A stretch of DNA of 64,000 nucleotides from positions 167,544 to 231,543 of the forward strand of contig DATATV010000068.1 in assembly GCA_036268615.1 (NCBI GenBank). Reading direction: 5' to 3'. Below the pieces are notes generated by a model. It saw only the letters and a program-made list of their open reading frames with translations, was not told where the DNA came from and searched no databases. How positions within the stretch are numbered: the first letter of the stretch is position 1; every line of letters starts with the position of its first letter. This document shows positions 32,185 to 40,369 of the stretch, in pieces. This DNA comes from DATATV01 sp036268615. Lineage in GTDB: Bacteria > Actinomycetota > Actinomycetes > Mycobacteriales > Pseudonocardiaceae. A program made the position numbers and the translations under genes.

Positions 32185-33174
32185 ATGCGCGCGGCTCGGT
32201 TGCTCTCGGTGGTTCTGCTGTTGCAGAACCGGGGTCGGATGACCGCCGCCGAGCTCGCCGACGAGTTGGAGGTCTCGGTGCGCACCGTCTACCGGGACGT
32301 GGAGTCGCTGGCCGGCATCGGCATCCCGATCTACGCCGAGCACGGTGCCGCCGGCGGCTACCAGCTCGTCGCCGGCTACCGCACCCGGCTCACCGGCCTC
32401 ACCGAGCAGGAGGCGGACACCCTGTTCCTGGCCGGCGCGCCCGGCCCGGCCGCCCAACTCGGCCTCGGCTCCGACCTCGCCGCCGCCCAGCTCAAACTCG
32501 AAGCCGCGCTGTCACCGGAGCTGTGGGCGCGCGCGGGCCGCATCCGCGAACGCTTCCACCTGGACGCGCCGTCCTGGTTCCGCCAGGCCGAGGACGCGCC
32601 ATTGCTGACCGAGGTGGCCGACGCGGTCTGGAACCAGCGCCGGATCGTCATGCACTACTGGGGTTGGGGCAAGCTGCGCGGGGGAGTGGACCGCGAACTG
32701 GACCCGCTCGGCGTGGTCTGCAAGGCCGGCCAGTGGTATCTGGTCGGCCGCGTCGAGGAGAAGCTGCGCACCTACCGGGTGGCCAGAATCCTCACCCTGA
32801 CCGTGCTGCCCGACCACTTCGACCGCCCCGCCGACTTCGACCTCGCCGAGTACTGGGCCACCTGGGCCCGCCGCTTCGAGGCCAACGTCTACCGGGCCGA
32901 GATGACCGTCCGGCTGGCCGCCGAGGCCATCGCCAAGGCGCAGCACATCTGGAGCGTCGTGCCGGCGCGGGCCGCCGAGGCCGCCGACCCACCCGACGAG
33001 GACGGTTGGCGGCAGGCGGTGATCCCGATCGAGTCGGAGAACCACGCGCTGGTGGAGGTGTTGAAACTCGGCCCGCTGATCGAGGTCGTCGCGCCGGCCG
33101 CCCTACGCGACCGGGTGGCCGAGGCAGCCGCCGACACCGCCCGCATCTACCGGAGAAACCCGACCCCGCCGTAA
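32185..33174 (+). CDS. WYL-domain transcriptional regulator (YafY type)
   Basis: 329 aa. An N-terminal HTH_11 (LLSVVLLLQNRGRMTAAELADELEVSVRTVYRDVESL) precedes a WYL domain (about 140-215: RIVMHYWGWG, LDPLGVVCKAGQWYLVGR) and C-terminal WCX region. The WYL core reads GQWYLVG, close to consensus. Such proteins sense nucleic-acid or nucleotide ligands in some cases. ATG 32185 is preferred to GTG 32179. Divergent from DUF3224. Confidence 0.9.
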   Translation: MRAARLLSVVLLLQNRGRMTAAELADELEVSVRTVYRDVESLAGIGIPIYAEHGAAGGYQLVAGYRTRLTGLTEQEADTLFLAGAPGPAAQLGLGSDLAAAQLKLEAALSPELWARAGRIRERFHLDAPSWFRQAEDAPLLTEVADAVWNQRRIVMHYWGWGKLRGGVDRELDPLGVVCKAGQWYLVGRVEEKLRTYRVARILTLTVLPDHFDRPADFDLAEYWATWARRFEANVYRAEMTVRLAAEAIAKAQHIWSVVPARAAEAADPPDEDGWRQAVIPIESENHALVEVLKLGPLIEVVAPAALRDRVAEAAADTARIYRRNPTPP

Positions 33175-33205
33175 CGATCGACCGGGCACCGGGCGAAACT
33201 CCGAC

Positions 33206-35524
33206 GTGGACGAATCGACGTTCCTGGCCGCCTGCCGGTCCGGCCGCCCGGTTGAGCTGGACGACAACGGCACCGCTGGCGAACTCGACGCCGACCTCAT
33301 CCGGCGGACCTGCGGCCGATCCGCCGACCAGGTCGATCCACGCGGAATTCGTTTGCGCAACGCCGTTGTGGCCGGTCCACTCGATCTCAGCGGGGTCGAC
33401 GTGCCGTTCCCGATCCGGTTCGAGAACTGCCGGTTCGAGTCCGCGCTGCTGCTGGACGGCGCCCGGCTGCGCGGCCTCGCCGTGACGAACTGCGAGGTGC
33501 CCGGCCTGCTCGCCAACGGGGTGCGGGTCCGCCGCGACCTCGACCTGTCCAGCTCGCGGATCGTGGCCAGCCACCGGACGAGCGCGAGCACGTCCCGCGG
33601 TGCGGCGGTGTGGCTGTGCGAGTCGCAGATCGGCGGCCGGGTGTTGTGCGTGGACACCGTCATCGACGGGTCCGGCGACCGGGCCGTGCAGGCCGACCGG
33701 ATGCGCGTCGGCGGCACGATCCGGCTCATTCACGACTTCACCGCGCGCGGTGAAGTGCGGCTGCTGGGCGTGCGGGTGCACGGGTCGGTCGACCTCACCG
33801 GCGCGCACCTCGACCAGCCGGTCGGCCTCGCGCTCGACCTCGCCGACACCACGATCGGCGGCAGCGTCTTCCTGATCGGCGCCACCAACGGCCGGAAAGC
33901 GGTGGTGCGCGGCCGGATCGGCTTGAACGCCGCGCGCATCTCCGGCCATCTGATGGTGCGTGACGCGGAACTCAGCGCGCCGCTGCGGGAACCGGCGAAC
34001 GGCGGCTACACCCGACGACTGGAAGCGGGCACCGCGCTGAGTGCGCCCCGGCTGTCGGTCACCGGCGAGGTCAGCATCGAGGGCGACAGCGTGATTTCCG
34101 GCGGGCTGGACCTGTCCGGCGCCGACCTCGGCGCGATGTTCGTCGAGGACTCCTGCCGGCTGCGCGCGGCGGGCCGGACCGCGATCGATCTGACCCACGC
34201 GCAGCTGCGCTCCAACCTCGTGCTCAACCGGGCGGTCATCGAGGGCAGCCTGCGGATCACCGGCTGCCACATCCACGGCAACGTCAGCCTGCGCGACGCG
34301 ACCATGTCCCAGCCGGAACGGGCCTCGCTGGTCGCCGGCCAGGGTGCGACCGTCGACGGTGACGTGACCCTGACGAACCTGCATGTCATCGGCGGCCGGG
34401 TGTCCTTCCGCAGCGCCAGCCTCGGCAGCGTGCTGGACGCCGGTGGCGCCAAACTGATCAATCCCACCGGCCAGACGCTCAGCCTGCACCAGGCGACGGT
34501 CGGCGGGTCGGTGCGCCTGGTGGACGGATTCACCTCGACCGGCGCGGTTGTGCTGACCCGATCCACGATCGAGGGCCGGCTGGACTGCCGGGACGGCGTG
34601 TTCGAGTGTCCGGCGCCCGGTGGCGTCACCGAGGACGGCGAGAGCCCCGATTCCGGCCACGCCATCCTGGCCTTCTTCGCCACCGTCCGGGGCGGCATGT
34701 TCCTCAACTGGGCCCGGGTGACGCCCAGCGTCGCGTTTGTCGACGCGGTCACCACGGTCCTGGTCGACGACCCGACCAACTGGCCCGAGCGGTTCGCCAT
34801 CTCCGGGCTGAGCTACGGCAGGTTCGCCGAACCGACCGAGGGACACGCGGTGCGCGCCTGGGACTGGCGGCTGCGCTGTGCGTGGCTACGCCGGCAGACC
34901 GTGTTCGACGCCGGTCCCTACGAGCAGGTCGCCCGGGTCTTCCGGCAGCACGGGTACGCCACCCAGGCCGAGGAGATCCTGATCAACCAGCGCACCGAGG
35001 CCCGCCGCGCCGCCGCCGGCCGACGGCCGGGTGCCACCGCCCCCGGTGACGGCATGGTGTCCAGGGCGTGGCGGCTGCTTGAGGCGGTGTACGGGTGGAC
35101 CGTCGCGTACGGGTACCGGCCGGGGCGGGTGCTGTGGATGCTGGTGGCGTTGTTGCTGGCAGTGCTGTTGTCGGTTTCTGTCCCGGTCGGCCGGGGCGTG
35201 CTGCGCGCCGCCGACGCCGACGGTGACGTGTACACGCCGGCCGGCGCGCTGGTGACCACCAACGCGGGTGCCGCCGCGCACGCGCCGGGCCGGATCGACG
35301 TGTGCGGGGATGGTCAGGTGCGGTGCTTCCAGCCGATCTTCTTCGCCATCGACACGGTGGTGCCGTTGGTGTCGATGGGCCAACGGGACACCTGGTACGC
35401 GGACACCGAGGCGCCGTGGGGCGAGGCGTTGGACGTGTGGCTGGAGGTGGCGACCCTGGCCGGCTGGCTGCTGAGTTCGGTCTTCGTGCTGTCGTTCACC
35501 CGGCTGGCCAGATCGGCGGCCTGA
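33206..35524 (+). CDS. large beta-helix-like protein with C-terminal membrane segments
   Basis: 772 aa, not assigned to a characterised family. Residues about 45-480 show spaced repeats of the kind L-x-G/A-x-x-V-x-G-S/D-L-x-L (LDLSGVDVPFPIRFENCRFES, VRVHGSVDLTGAHL, ISGGLDLSGADLG), typical of right-handed beta-helices related to pentapeptide repeats. About 565-630 is a helical region with Trp/Arg. Two hydrophobic segments lie near 641-662 and 745-765, with FFAIDTVVPLVSMGQRDTW between, resembling a re-entrant pore loop. Homologues are sometimes labelled membrane-associated oxidoreductase; nothing here supports redox chemistry. GTG 33206; 31 nt after the WYL stop. Confidence 0.78.
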   Translation: MDESTFLAACRSGRPVELDDNGTAGELDADLIRRTCGRSADQVDPRGIRLRNAVVAGPLDLSGVDVPFPIRFENCRFESALLLDGARLRGLAVTNCEVPGLLANGVRVRRDLDLSSSRIVASHRTSASTSRGAAVWLCESQIGGRVLCVDTVIDGSGDRAVQADRMRVGGTIRLIHDFTARGEVRLLGVRVHGSVDLTGAHLDQPVGLALDLADTTIGGSVFLIGATNGRKAVVRGRIGLNAARISGHLMVRDAELSAPLREPANGGYTRRLEAGTALSAPRLSVTGEVSIEGDSVISGGLDLSGADLGAMFVEDSCRLRAAGRTAIDLTHAQLRSNLVLNRAVIEGSLRITGCHIHGNVSLRDATMSQPERASLVAGQGATVDGDVTLTNLHVIGGRVSFRSASLGSVLDAGGAKLINPTGQTLSLHQATVGGSVRLVDGFTSTGAVVLTRSTIEGRLDCRDGVFECPAPGGVTEDGESPDSGHAILAFFATVRGGMFLNWARVTPSVAFVDAVTTVLVDDPTNWPERFAISGLSYGRFAEPTEGHAVRAWDWRLRCAWLRRQTVFDAGPYEQVARVFRQHGYATQAEEILINQRTEARRAAAGRRPGATAPGDGMVSRAWRLLEAVYGWTVAYGYRPGRVLWMLVALLLAVLLSVSVPVGRGVLRAADADGDVYTPAGALVTTNAGAAAHAPGRIDVCGDGQVRCFQPIFFAIDTVVPLVSMGQRDTWYADTEAPWGEALDVWLEVATLAGWLLSSVFVLSFTRLARSAA

Positions 35525-35525
35525 G

Positions 35526-35828
35526 TCAGGACTCGGCGAGGAACCGGCGCCAGGCGGCCGGGCCGAAGGCGAGGGTGGGGCCGGAGATGTTCTTGGAATC
35601 CCGAATCCCTACCCGCTCGATCCCGACCGCCACCTCGACACAGTCCCCGTTTCCGGCACCGCTGTGGCTGCTCTTGCGCCAGGCCACCTCGACGCAATTG
35701 CCATTGGTCGCGCCGCTGTAGCTGCTTTTGCGCCACGCCACCTCGACGCAGTCGCCGTTCCCCCCACCGCTGTGGCTGCTCTTCCGCCAGTTCGTCCTAG
35801 TTCCTGGGCTCTGCGTCGGCGCGCTCAT
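35526..35828 (-). CDS. DUF397 protein with tripled core motif
   Basis: 100 aa. The DUF397 core WRKSSHSGGGNGDCVEVA occurs three times in a row (18 residues per unit) before the usual end RDSKNISGPTLAFGPAAWRRFL. DUF397 proteins pair with DUF5753/XRE regulators, as the adjacent gene shows, and act as partner or antagonist in development and antibiotic control in Streptomyces. One core per protein is usual. ATG 35828. Its stop is 1 nt from the convergent membrane gene. Confidence 0.9.
   Translation of the reverse strand: MSAPTQSPGTRTNWRKSSHSGGGNGDCVEVAWRKSSYSGATNGNCVEVAWRKSSHSGAGNGDCVEVAVGIERVGIRDSKNISGPTLAFGPAAWRRFLAES
35629..35790 (-). repeat. three 54-bp tandem units in DUF397 gene
   Basis: Units at 35629-35682, 35683-35736 and 35737-35790, each starting GCCACCTCGACRCA on the plus strand, encode the three motif copies. 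Divergence between copies is modest, so the duplication is not very old. Confidence 0.85.
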
Positions 35829-35844
35829 CGCGGCCTTCCCCTAT

Positions 35845-36495
35845 CTACATCGCCAGGCCGGTGATCAGCTCCTTCGATTGTCCCTCATCCAGGGCCAGAC
35901 TGGTCAACCTCTTCACGATGCGTTGGTAGACATCGGTGTGCGTGGGTTCCTCCAGGAACGCGCTGGTGCTGACGTTCTCGACACAAGCGATCGGTTTGTA
36001 GTCGGTGTGGCGCATCACCATGAACGGCCCACCCAGTGTTCCGGTTGGCCCAACCTGGATCGGCACGATCCGGATCGTGCAGAGATCTCGGTCGGCGGCG
36101 AACATCAGCTTCATCCGCTGGTCGTTCATCACCCTGGCGCTGATCATGTGTGGGTGTAGGGCGCTCTCGTGAACGAAGAGGGTGAAGGCTGGGCAGCACG
36201 ACTTGTCGAGTAGTTTTTGGCGCTCCATACGGGCTTCGATTAGCGAATCGATACCGTCGGAAGGAAGCGGGACCGCCCAATGGAACAGGGCGCCGGCGTA
36301 GCTCTCCATCTGCAACAGGCCAGGTATAAGGGCCGGCTCGCAACTGTCGACAACCTCTGCTGCGCGCTCGTGATGAATGAGGGTGCGCAGTTCGTCGGGC
36401 AGCTTGTCGTTGTGCGTCAACAATCGGTAGTCGTCGTCCAGTTCGGCCGCGAGCGCGACGATCTCCTCGGCCTCATCACCGAAAACGCCGAACAT
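35845..36495 (-). CDS. DUF5753 regulator fragment, N-terminal HTH lost
   Basis: 216 aa from ATG 36495, covering only the C-terminal DUF5753 ligand/partner domain (EPALIPGLLQMESYAGALF, FVHESALH, VPIQVGPTGTLGGPF). In full-length members an XRE helix-turn-helix precedes it. Here the same frame continues upstream as QRSWTEANVVRCL, the end of the HTH region, and then hits TAA at 36538-36540. A neighbouring frame supplies RWGSSPIT, the expected preceding motif, so a frame-shifting deletion is likely. Treat as probable pseudogene or HTH-less remnant. Adjacent to its DUF397 partner. Confidence 0.72.
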   Translation of the reverse strand: MFGVFGDEAEEIVALAAELDDDYRLLTHNDKLPDELRTLIHHERAAEVVDSCEPALIPGLLQMESYAGALFHWAVPLPSDGIDSLIEARMERQKLLDKSCCPAFTLFVHESALHPHMISARVMNDQRMKLMFAADRDLCTIRIVPIQVGPTGTLGGPFMVMRHTDYKPIACVENVSTSAFLEEPTHTDVYQRIVKRLTSLALDEGQSKELITGLAM

Positions 36496-36743
36496 CGTCA
36501 GGCACCGGACGACATTCGCCTCGGTCCACGACCGCTGTTATCGGACTGCTGCCCCAGCGGTAGTCGGGTGGTCCGCCCCGTCCGCCCGGCCCCAGGAGGG
36601 GTCGACCCGCCCCGGTCCGGCTGTCCGGGCGCGCGCCGGGGCGACCGCCGGCCCTGGCGGGCGGCACCTGCGTCAAAAAGGGTTGCTCTTCTGAAAGCAC
36701 GGATAGCTGTCGATCGACACATGCACGCGGCACAATCGCCGCC

Positions 36744-37472
36744 ATGACTACGCAGCCGACCGTCGTGTTGGTGCACAGCCCACTGGTGTCGCCGCTGACC
36801 TGGGCGCCGGTCGCCGAGGCGCTCACCTCCGCCGGGTGGCCGGTGAACAGACCGGCGCTGACCGACGTGGTCACCGACGAGGGGCCGTACTACGGCACGC
36901 TGGCAGCGACCGTCGCCGAGGCGATCAGCGGCCCCTCGGTCATCGTCGGGCACAGCGCGGCCGGCGCGCTGTTGCCGGTGATCGCCGCCGCCGCGACAGA
37001 ACCGCCGCGCGCGGTGGTCTTCGTCGACGCGGTGCTGCCGCACCCCGGTCAGAACTGGTTCGACACCGCGCCCGACGATCTGGTCCAGCAGTTGCGCGGA
37101 ATGGCCCGGCACGGCCTGCTGCCGACCTGGGACCAGTGGTTCCCGCCCGGCGCACTGCTCGACCTGATCCCGGACCCCGCGCTGCACCAGCGGTTCGTCG
37201 ACGAACTCCCGGAAGTCCCGCTGGCCTATTTCGAGGAGACGGCGCCGGCCGTCGCGCCGCTGCCCGACCACCGCTGCGGTTACCTGCTGCTCTCGGAGCC
37301 CTACCAGAACGAGGCAGCCGCGGCCCGCGGCTTCGGCTGGCGGGTGGACACCGAGCCCAGCGACCATCTGGCCATGCTCACCCAGCCGACCCGGATCGCC
37401 GGCGCCCTGACCAGGATGCTCACCGCCCTGGTCGGTGACGTGAGCGCCGACGTGAGCGCCGACGTGCCGTAG
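36744..37472 (+). CDS. alpha/beta hydrolase
   Basis: 242-aa hydrolase of the small esterase/methylesterase-like group: oxyanion loop VLVHSPLVSPLTW, nucleophile elbow VGHSAAGALLPV, and C-terminal His in PSDHLAMLTQ. No cap domain insert of epoxide hydrolase type. The tail ends with a repeated DVSADVSADVP coded by a 12-bp repeat. ATG 36744. Followed by a strong terminator. Substrate unknown. Confidence 0.83.
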   Translation: MTTQPTVVLVHSPLVSPLTWAPVAEALTSAGWPVNRPALTDVVTDEGPYYGTLAATVAEAISGPSVIVGHSAAGALLPVIAAAATEPPRAVVFVDAVLPHPGQNWFDTAPDDLVQQLRGMARHGLLPTWDQWFPPGALLDLIPDPALHQRFVDELPEVPLAYFEETAPAVAPLPDHRCGYLLLSEPYQNEAAAARGFGWRVDTEPSDHLAMLTQPTRIAGALTRMLTALVGDVSADVSADVP

Positions 37473-37480
37473 TTCCAGCA

Positions 37481-37511
37481 GCCCCGGCCCGACGCACGGT
37501 CGGACCGGGGC
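37481..37511. terminator. bidirectional terminator
   Basis: GCCCCGGCCCGAC (37481-37493) pairs with GTCGGACCGGGGC (37499-37511) with one C/A mismatch and a 5-nt loop, between the convergent hydrolase and dehydrogenase genes. Confidence 0.82.
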
Positions 37512-37523
37512 CACCGAAGCACG

Positions 37524-38516
37524 TTACGGAATTACCTGGATCTTGCGCCCGATGCCGGCCTTGAACGTGTCCAGCGCCCGCGGGTAGTCAGCCAGCGGGA
37601 AGCGGTCGCTGATGAACACGTCCGGGTCCAGGACCCCGGCCGCGAACAGTTCGGCGGCGCGCTGGTAGCTGTTCAGCACGGCCATCGAGCCGGTGATGGT
37701 AATCTCCTGGTTGTAGATCCGGTAGGGCTCGATCACCGCCCGCGCCGCGTAGTCGGCGACCCCGAACTGCAGGAACGTGCCGCCCTTGCCGACCCGGCCG
37801 AGGCCGTCCTGGATCGCCTTGGCGTTGCCGGTCGCGTCGACCACCAGGTCCCAGCCGTAGGGTCGGTCGTCGATCTCGTCGGGCGTGCTGCCGGTCGCCG
37901 TGCAGCCGAGCTGCTGCGCGGTCTTGAGCCGTTCCGGGTTGAGGTCGACCACGTCCACGCTTGCCGCGCCGACCCGCTTGGCCAGTTGCAGCATCATCAG
38001 GCCCATCGTGCCCGACCCGTAGATCAACACCTGCGAGCCCAACTGGCTGCGCAGCACGTCGTAGCCGCGGATCGCGCAGGACAGCGGCTCGATCAGCGCC
38101 GCGTCCCGCACGCTGACCTGGTCGGGCAGCTTCACGCAGTTGCGCGCCGGGGCGGCCGCGAACTCCGCGGCCCCGCCGCTCGTGGTCACCCCGATCGCCG
38201 CCCATCGCTCACACAGGTTGTTCATCCCGCGCCGGCAGTTGCGGCAGCCGTAGCAGTACAGCGACGGGTCCACCGCGACCCGGTCGCCGACGATCAGCTG
38301 GTCCACCGCACTGCCGACCGCGACGATCTCGCCGGCGAACTCGTGCCCCGGGATGACCGGCAGGGTCGGCGCGAACTCGCCCTGCAGAATGTGCAGGTCG
38401 GTGCCGCACAGGCCGCACGCCGCCACGTCGACCACCACGTCAGTGGGACCGGGCGTCGGATCGTCCACTGTGGTCACTTCGACCGTGCCGATCCCACTGA
38501 TGACAGCCGCTTTCAC
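37524..38516 (-). CDS. zinc-dependent polyol/alcohol dehydrogenase
   Basis: 330-aa medium-chain dehydrogenase oxidising a sugar alcohol or secondary alcohol with NAD(P). Catalytic zinc site CGLCGTDLH and GHEFAGE, structural zinc Cys cluster in CYGCRNCRRGMNNLC, Rossmann loop YGSGTMGLMML with VDLNPER. Acid after the beta strand (VVDLN) suggests NAD preference. Last gene of the transporter operon; its ATG overlaps the permease stop by 4 nt. Sorbitol or mannitol-type substrate is inferred from context. Confidence 0.88.
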   Translation of the reverse strand: MKAAVISGIGTVEVTTVDDPTPGPTDVVVDVAACGLCGTDLHILQGEFAPTLPVIPGHEFAGEIVAVGSAVDQLIVGDRVAVDPSLYCYGCRNCRRGMNNLCERWAAIGVTTSGGAAEFAAAPARNCVKLPDQVSVRDAALIEPLSCAIRGYDVLRSQLGSQVLIYGSGTMGLMMLQLAKRVGAASVDVVDLNPERLKTAQQLGCTATGSTPDEIDDRPYGWDLVVDATGNAKAIQDGLGRVGKGGTFLQFGVADYAARAVIEPYRIYNQEITITGSMAVLNSYQRAAELFAAGVLDPDVFISDRFPLADYPRALDTFKAGIGRKIQVIP

Positions 38517-39388
38517 TTAACAGCTCCCAACGACAGGCCCTGGACCAACTTGTCCTGGGCGGCGAATCCGGCGACGAGCACGGGCAGCGAGATCACCGTC
38601 GCCGCCGCACACACCTTGGCCAGGAACAGGCCCTGGCTGGTGACGAAGCCGGTCAGGAACACCGGCGCGGTCTGGGCGACCACGCTGGTCAGCACCCGGG
38701 CGAACAACATCTCGTTCCAGCTGAAGATGAAACAGATCAACGACGTGGCCGCGATGCCCGGTGCCGCGATCGGCAGGATCACCTTGCGCAGCACGGTGAG
38801 CAGCGAGGCGCCGTCGATCGCCGCCGCCTCGACCAGCTCGACCGGGATCTCGGCCAGGAACGAGCGCATCATCCACACCGCGATCGGCAGGTTCATCGAG
38901 GTGTAAAGGATGACCAGGAGATAGATGTTGTCCAGCAGGTGGATGTCCTTGGCGATCAGGTAGATCGGCAACAACCCGGCGATCGCCGGCAGCATCTTGG
39001 TGGACAGGAAGAAGAACATCACGTCGGTCCACTTGCGGACCGGCCGGATGGACAGCGCGTACGCGGCCGGGATCGCCAGCAGCAGCACGATCAGGGTCGA
39101 GCCGATGCTCGCGGTCAGCGAGTTGATCAGCGGCGGCCACGCGCTCACCCCGGTGTCCACCCCGAAGAAGTCCTTGTAGCCCTGCAAGGTGAGCGGGGCG
39201 CCGAGGGACGGCGGGTTGGTGCCCGCGTCGGCCTCGCTGTGGAAGGAGGTGAGCAGCATCCACAGCACGGGCAGCACGAACAGGATGCCGACCACCCAGG
39301 CGACCACGCCCCACAATCGGCCGGCGCGCTGCCGGACCCTGGGTGCGCGGACCGAGCGGATCGTGCCGGCGGCGGCGACAGTGGTCAT
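38513..39388 (-). CDS. CUT1 sugar ABC permease, MalG type
   Basis: 291 aa, six predicted helices. The permease loop that contacts the ATPase reads EAAAIDGASLLTVLRKVILPIAAPG (EAA motif). N-terminal helix WGVVAWVVGILFVLPVLWML. Overlaps both neighbours by 4 nt (ATGA), so tightly coupled with the MalF-like permease and dehydrogenase. Confidence 0.93.
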   Translation of the reverse strand: MTTVAAAGTIRSVRAPRVRQRAGRLWGVVAWVVGILFVLPVLWMLLTSFHSEADAGTNPPSLGAPLTLQGYKDFFGVDTGVSAWPPLINSLTASIGSTLIVLLLAIPAAYALSIRPVRKWTDVMFFFLSTKMLPAIAGLLPIYLIAKDIHLLDNIYLLVILYTSMNLPIAVWMMRSFLAEIPVELVEAAAIDGASLLTVLRKVILPIAAPGIAATSLICFIFSWNEMLFARVLTSVVAQTAPVFLTGFVTSQGLFLAKVCAAATVISLPVLVAGFAAQDKLVQGLSLGAVK

Positions 39389-40353
39389 CGGCCCGTCTCC
39401 TCACGGAACAGCGACAACACGATCCGCAGGGCGAAGGTGGCGATGATGATCGAGCCGATCACCACCACGACCCCGCTGGCCGAGGCCACCCCGTAGTCGT
39501 GTGCGTTGTAGAAGGTCTCGTAGATCACGTAGGGCAGGTTGGCCGTGCCCAGCGACCCCGAGGTGATGGTGAACACCGCGTCGAAGTTCTGCACGATGTA
39601 GATGGAACCCAGCAGCGCGGCCAGTTCCAGGTACCGGCGCAGGTGCGGCAGGGTCAGGTAGCGGAACACCTGCCAGGCGGTCGCACCGTCCACCCGGGCG
39701 GCCTCCACCGGCTCGACCGGCTTGCTCTGCAGGCCGGCGAGCAGGATCAGCATCATGAACGGCGTCCACTGCCAGATCAGCGACAGTTCCACCGAACTCT
39801 TGGGCAGGATGGTGATCCAGTCCGGCTGCGGCGGACTGGTGCTGCCGAACAGTTTCCACACCCAGGTCAGTACGCCGTTGATCAGCCCGTAGACCGGGTT
39901 GTAGAGCGCGTGCTTCCAGATCAGCGCCGAGGCCACCGGCACGATCAGGAACGGGGTGATCAGCAGGGTGCGGACCAGGCCACGGCCGAAGAACACCCGG
40001 TCCAACAGCAGCGCCAGGAGCAGGCCGACGACCAGGCTGATCACCACGACCGCCACGGTCAGCAGGATCGTGTTGAACACAGCGGCCCGCAGGTTGTCGT
40101 CGGTGAAGACGGTCGCGTAGTTGCCGAGGCCGGCCCAGCCCCGGTCGGTCGGGTCGAGCGCGTTCCAGCGCAGCAACGAGATCACCAGCGTGCCCACGAA
40201 GGGCAGCTGCGTCACCACGACCAGGAACACCAGGGCGGGCAGAAGTGGGGCGCGCCTGGCCCAGGCCGCGAGCCGGGTGTTACCCGGTCGCGTCCTGGGC
40301 CCGGTCGCGGTGGGCGTCCGGTCGGCCAGAGCCGTCGAACTCGCCGCGTTCAT
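39385..40353 (-). CDS. CUT1 sugar ABC permease, MalF type
   Basis: 322 aa. Signature loop EAARVDGATAWQVFRYLTLPHLRR and LLPALVFLVVVTQLPFVGTL first helix. The N terminus (about 30 residues) is polar and Ala/Thr/Arg rich. 16 nt downstream of the binding-protein stop. Forms the heterodimeric membrane channel with the MalG-type gene. The operon lacks an ATPase; a shared MsiK/MalK-type ATPase elsewhere is expected. Confidence 0.93.
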   Translation of the reverse strand: MNAASSTALADRTPTATGPRTRPGNTRLAAWARRAPLLPALVFLVVVTQLPFVGTLVISLLRWNALDPTDRGWAGLGNYATVFTDDNLRAAVFNTILLTVAVVVISLVVGLLLALLLDRVFFGRGLVRTLLITPFLIVPVASALIWKHALYNPVYGLINGVLTWVWKLFGSTSPPQPDWITILPKSSVELSLIWQWTPFMMLILLAGLQSKPVEPVEAARVDGATAWQVFRYLTLPHLRRYLELAALLGSIYIVQNFDAVFTITSGSLGTANLPYVIYETFYNAHDYGVASASGVVVVIGSIIIATFALRIVLSLFREETGR

Positions 40354-40369
40354 CGCTGCTACTCCCTTG

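Noticed and set aside
32157..33485. 442-codon frame over the WYL gene
   Set aside because: Arg/Pro-rich shadow of the WYL gene in the +1 frame.
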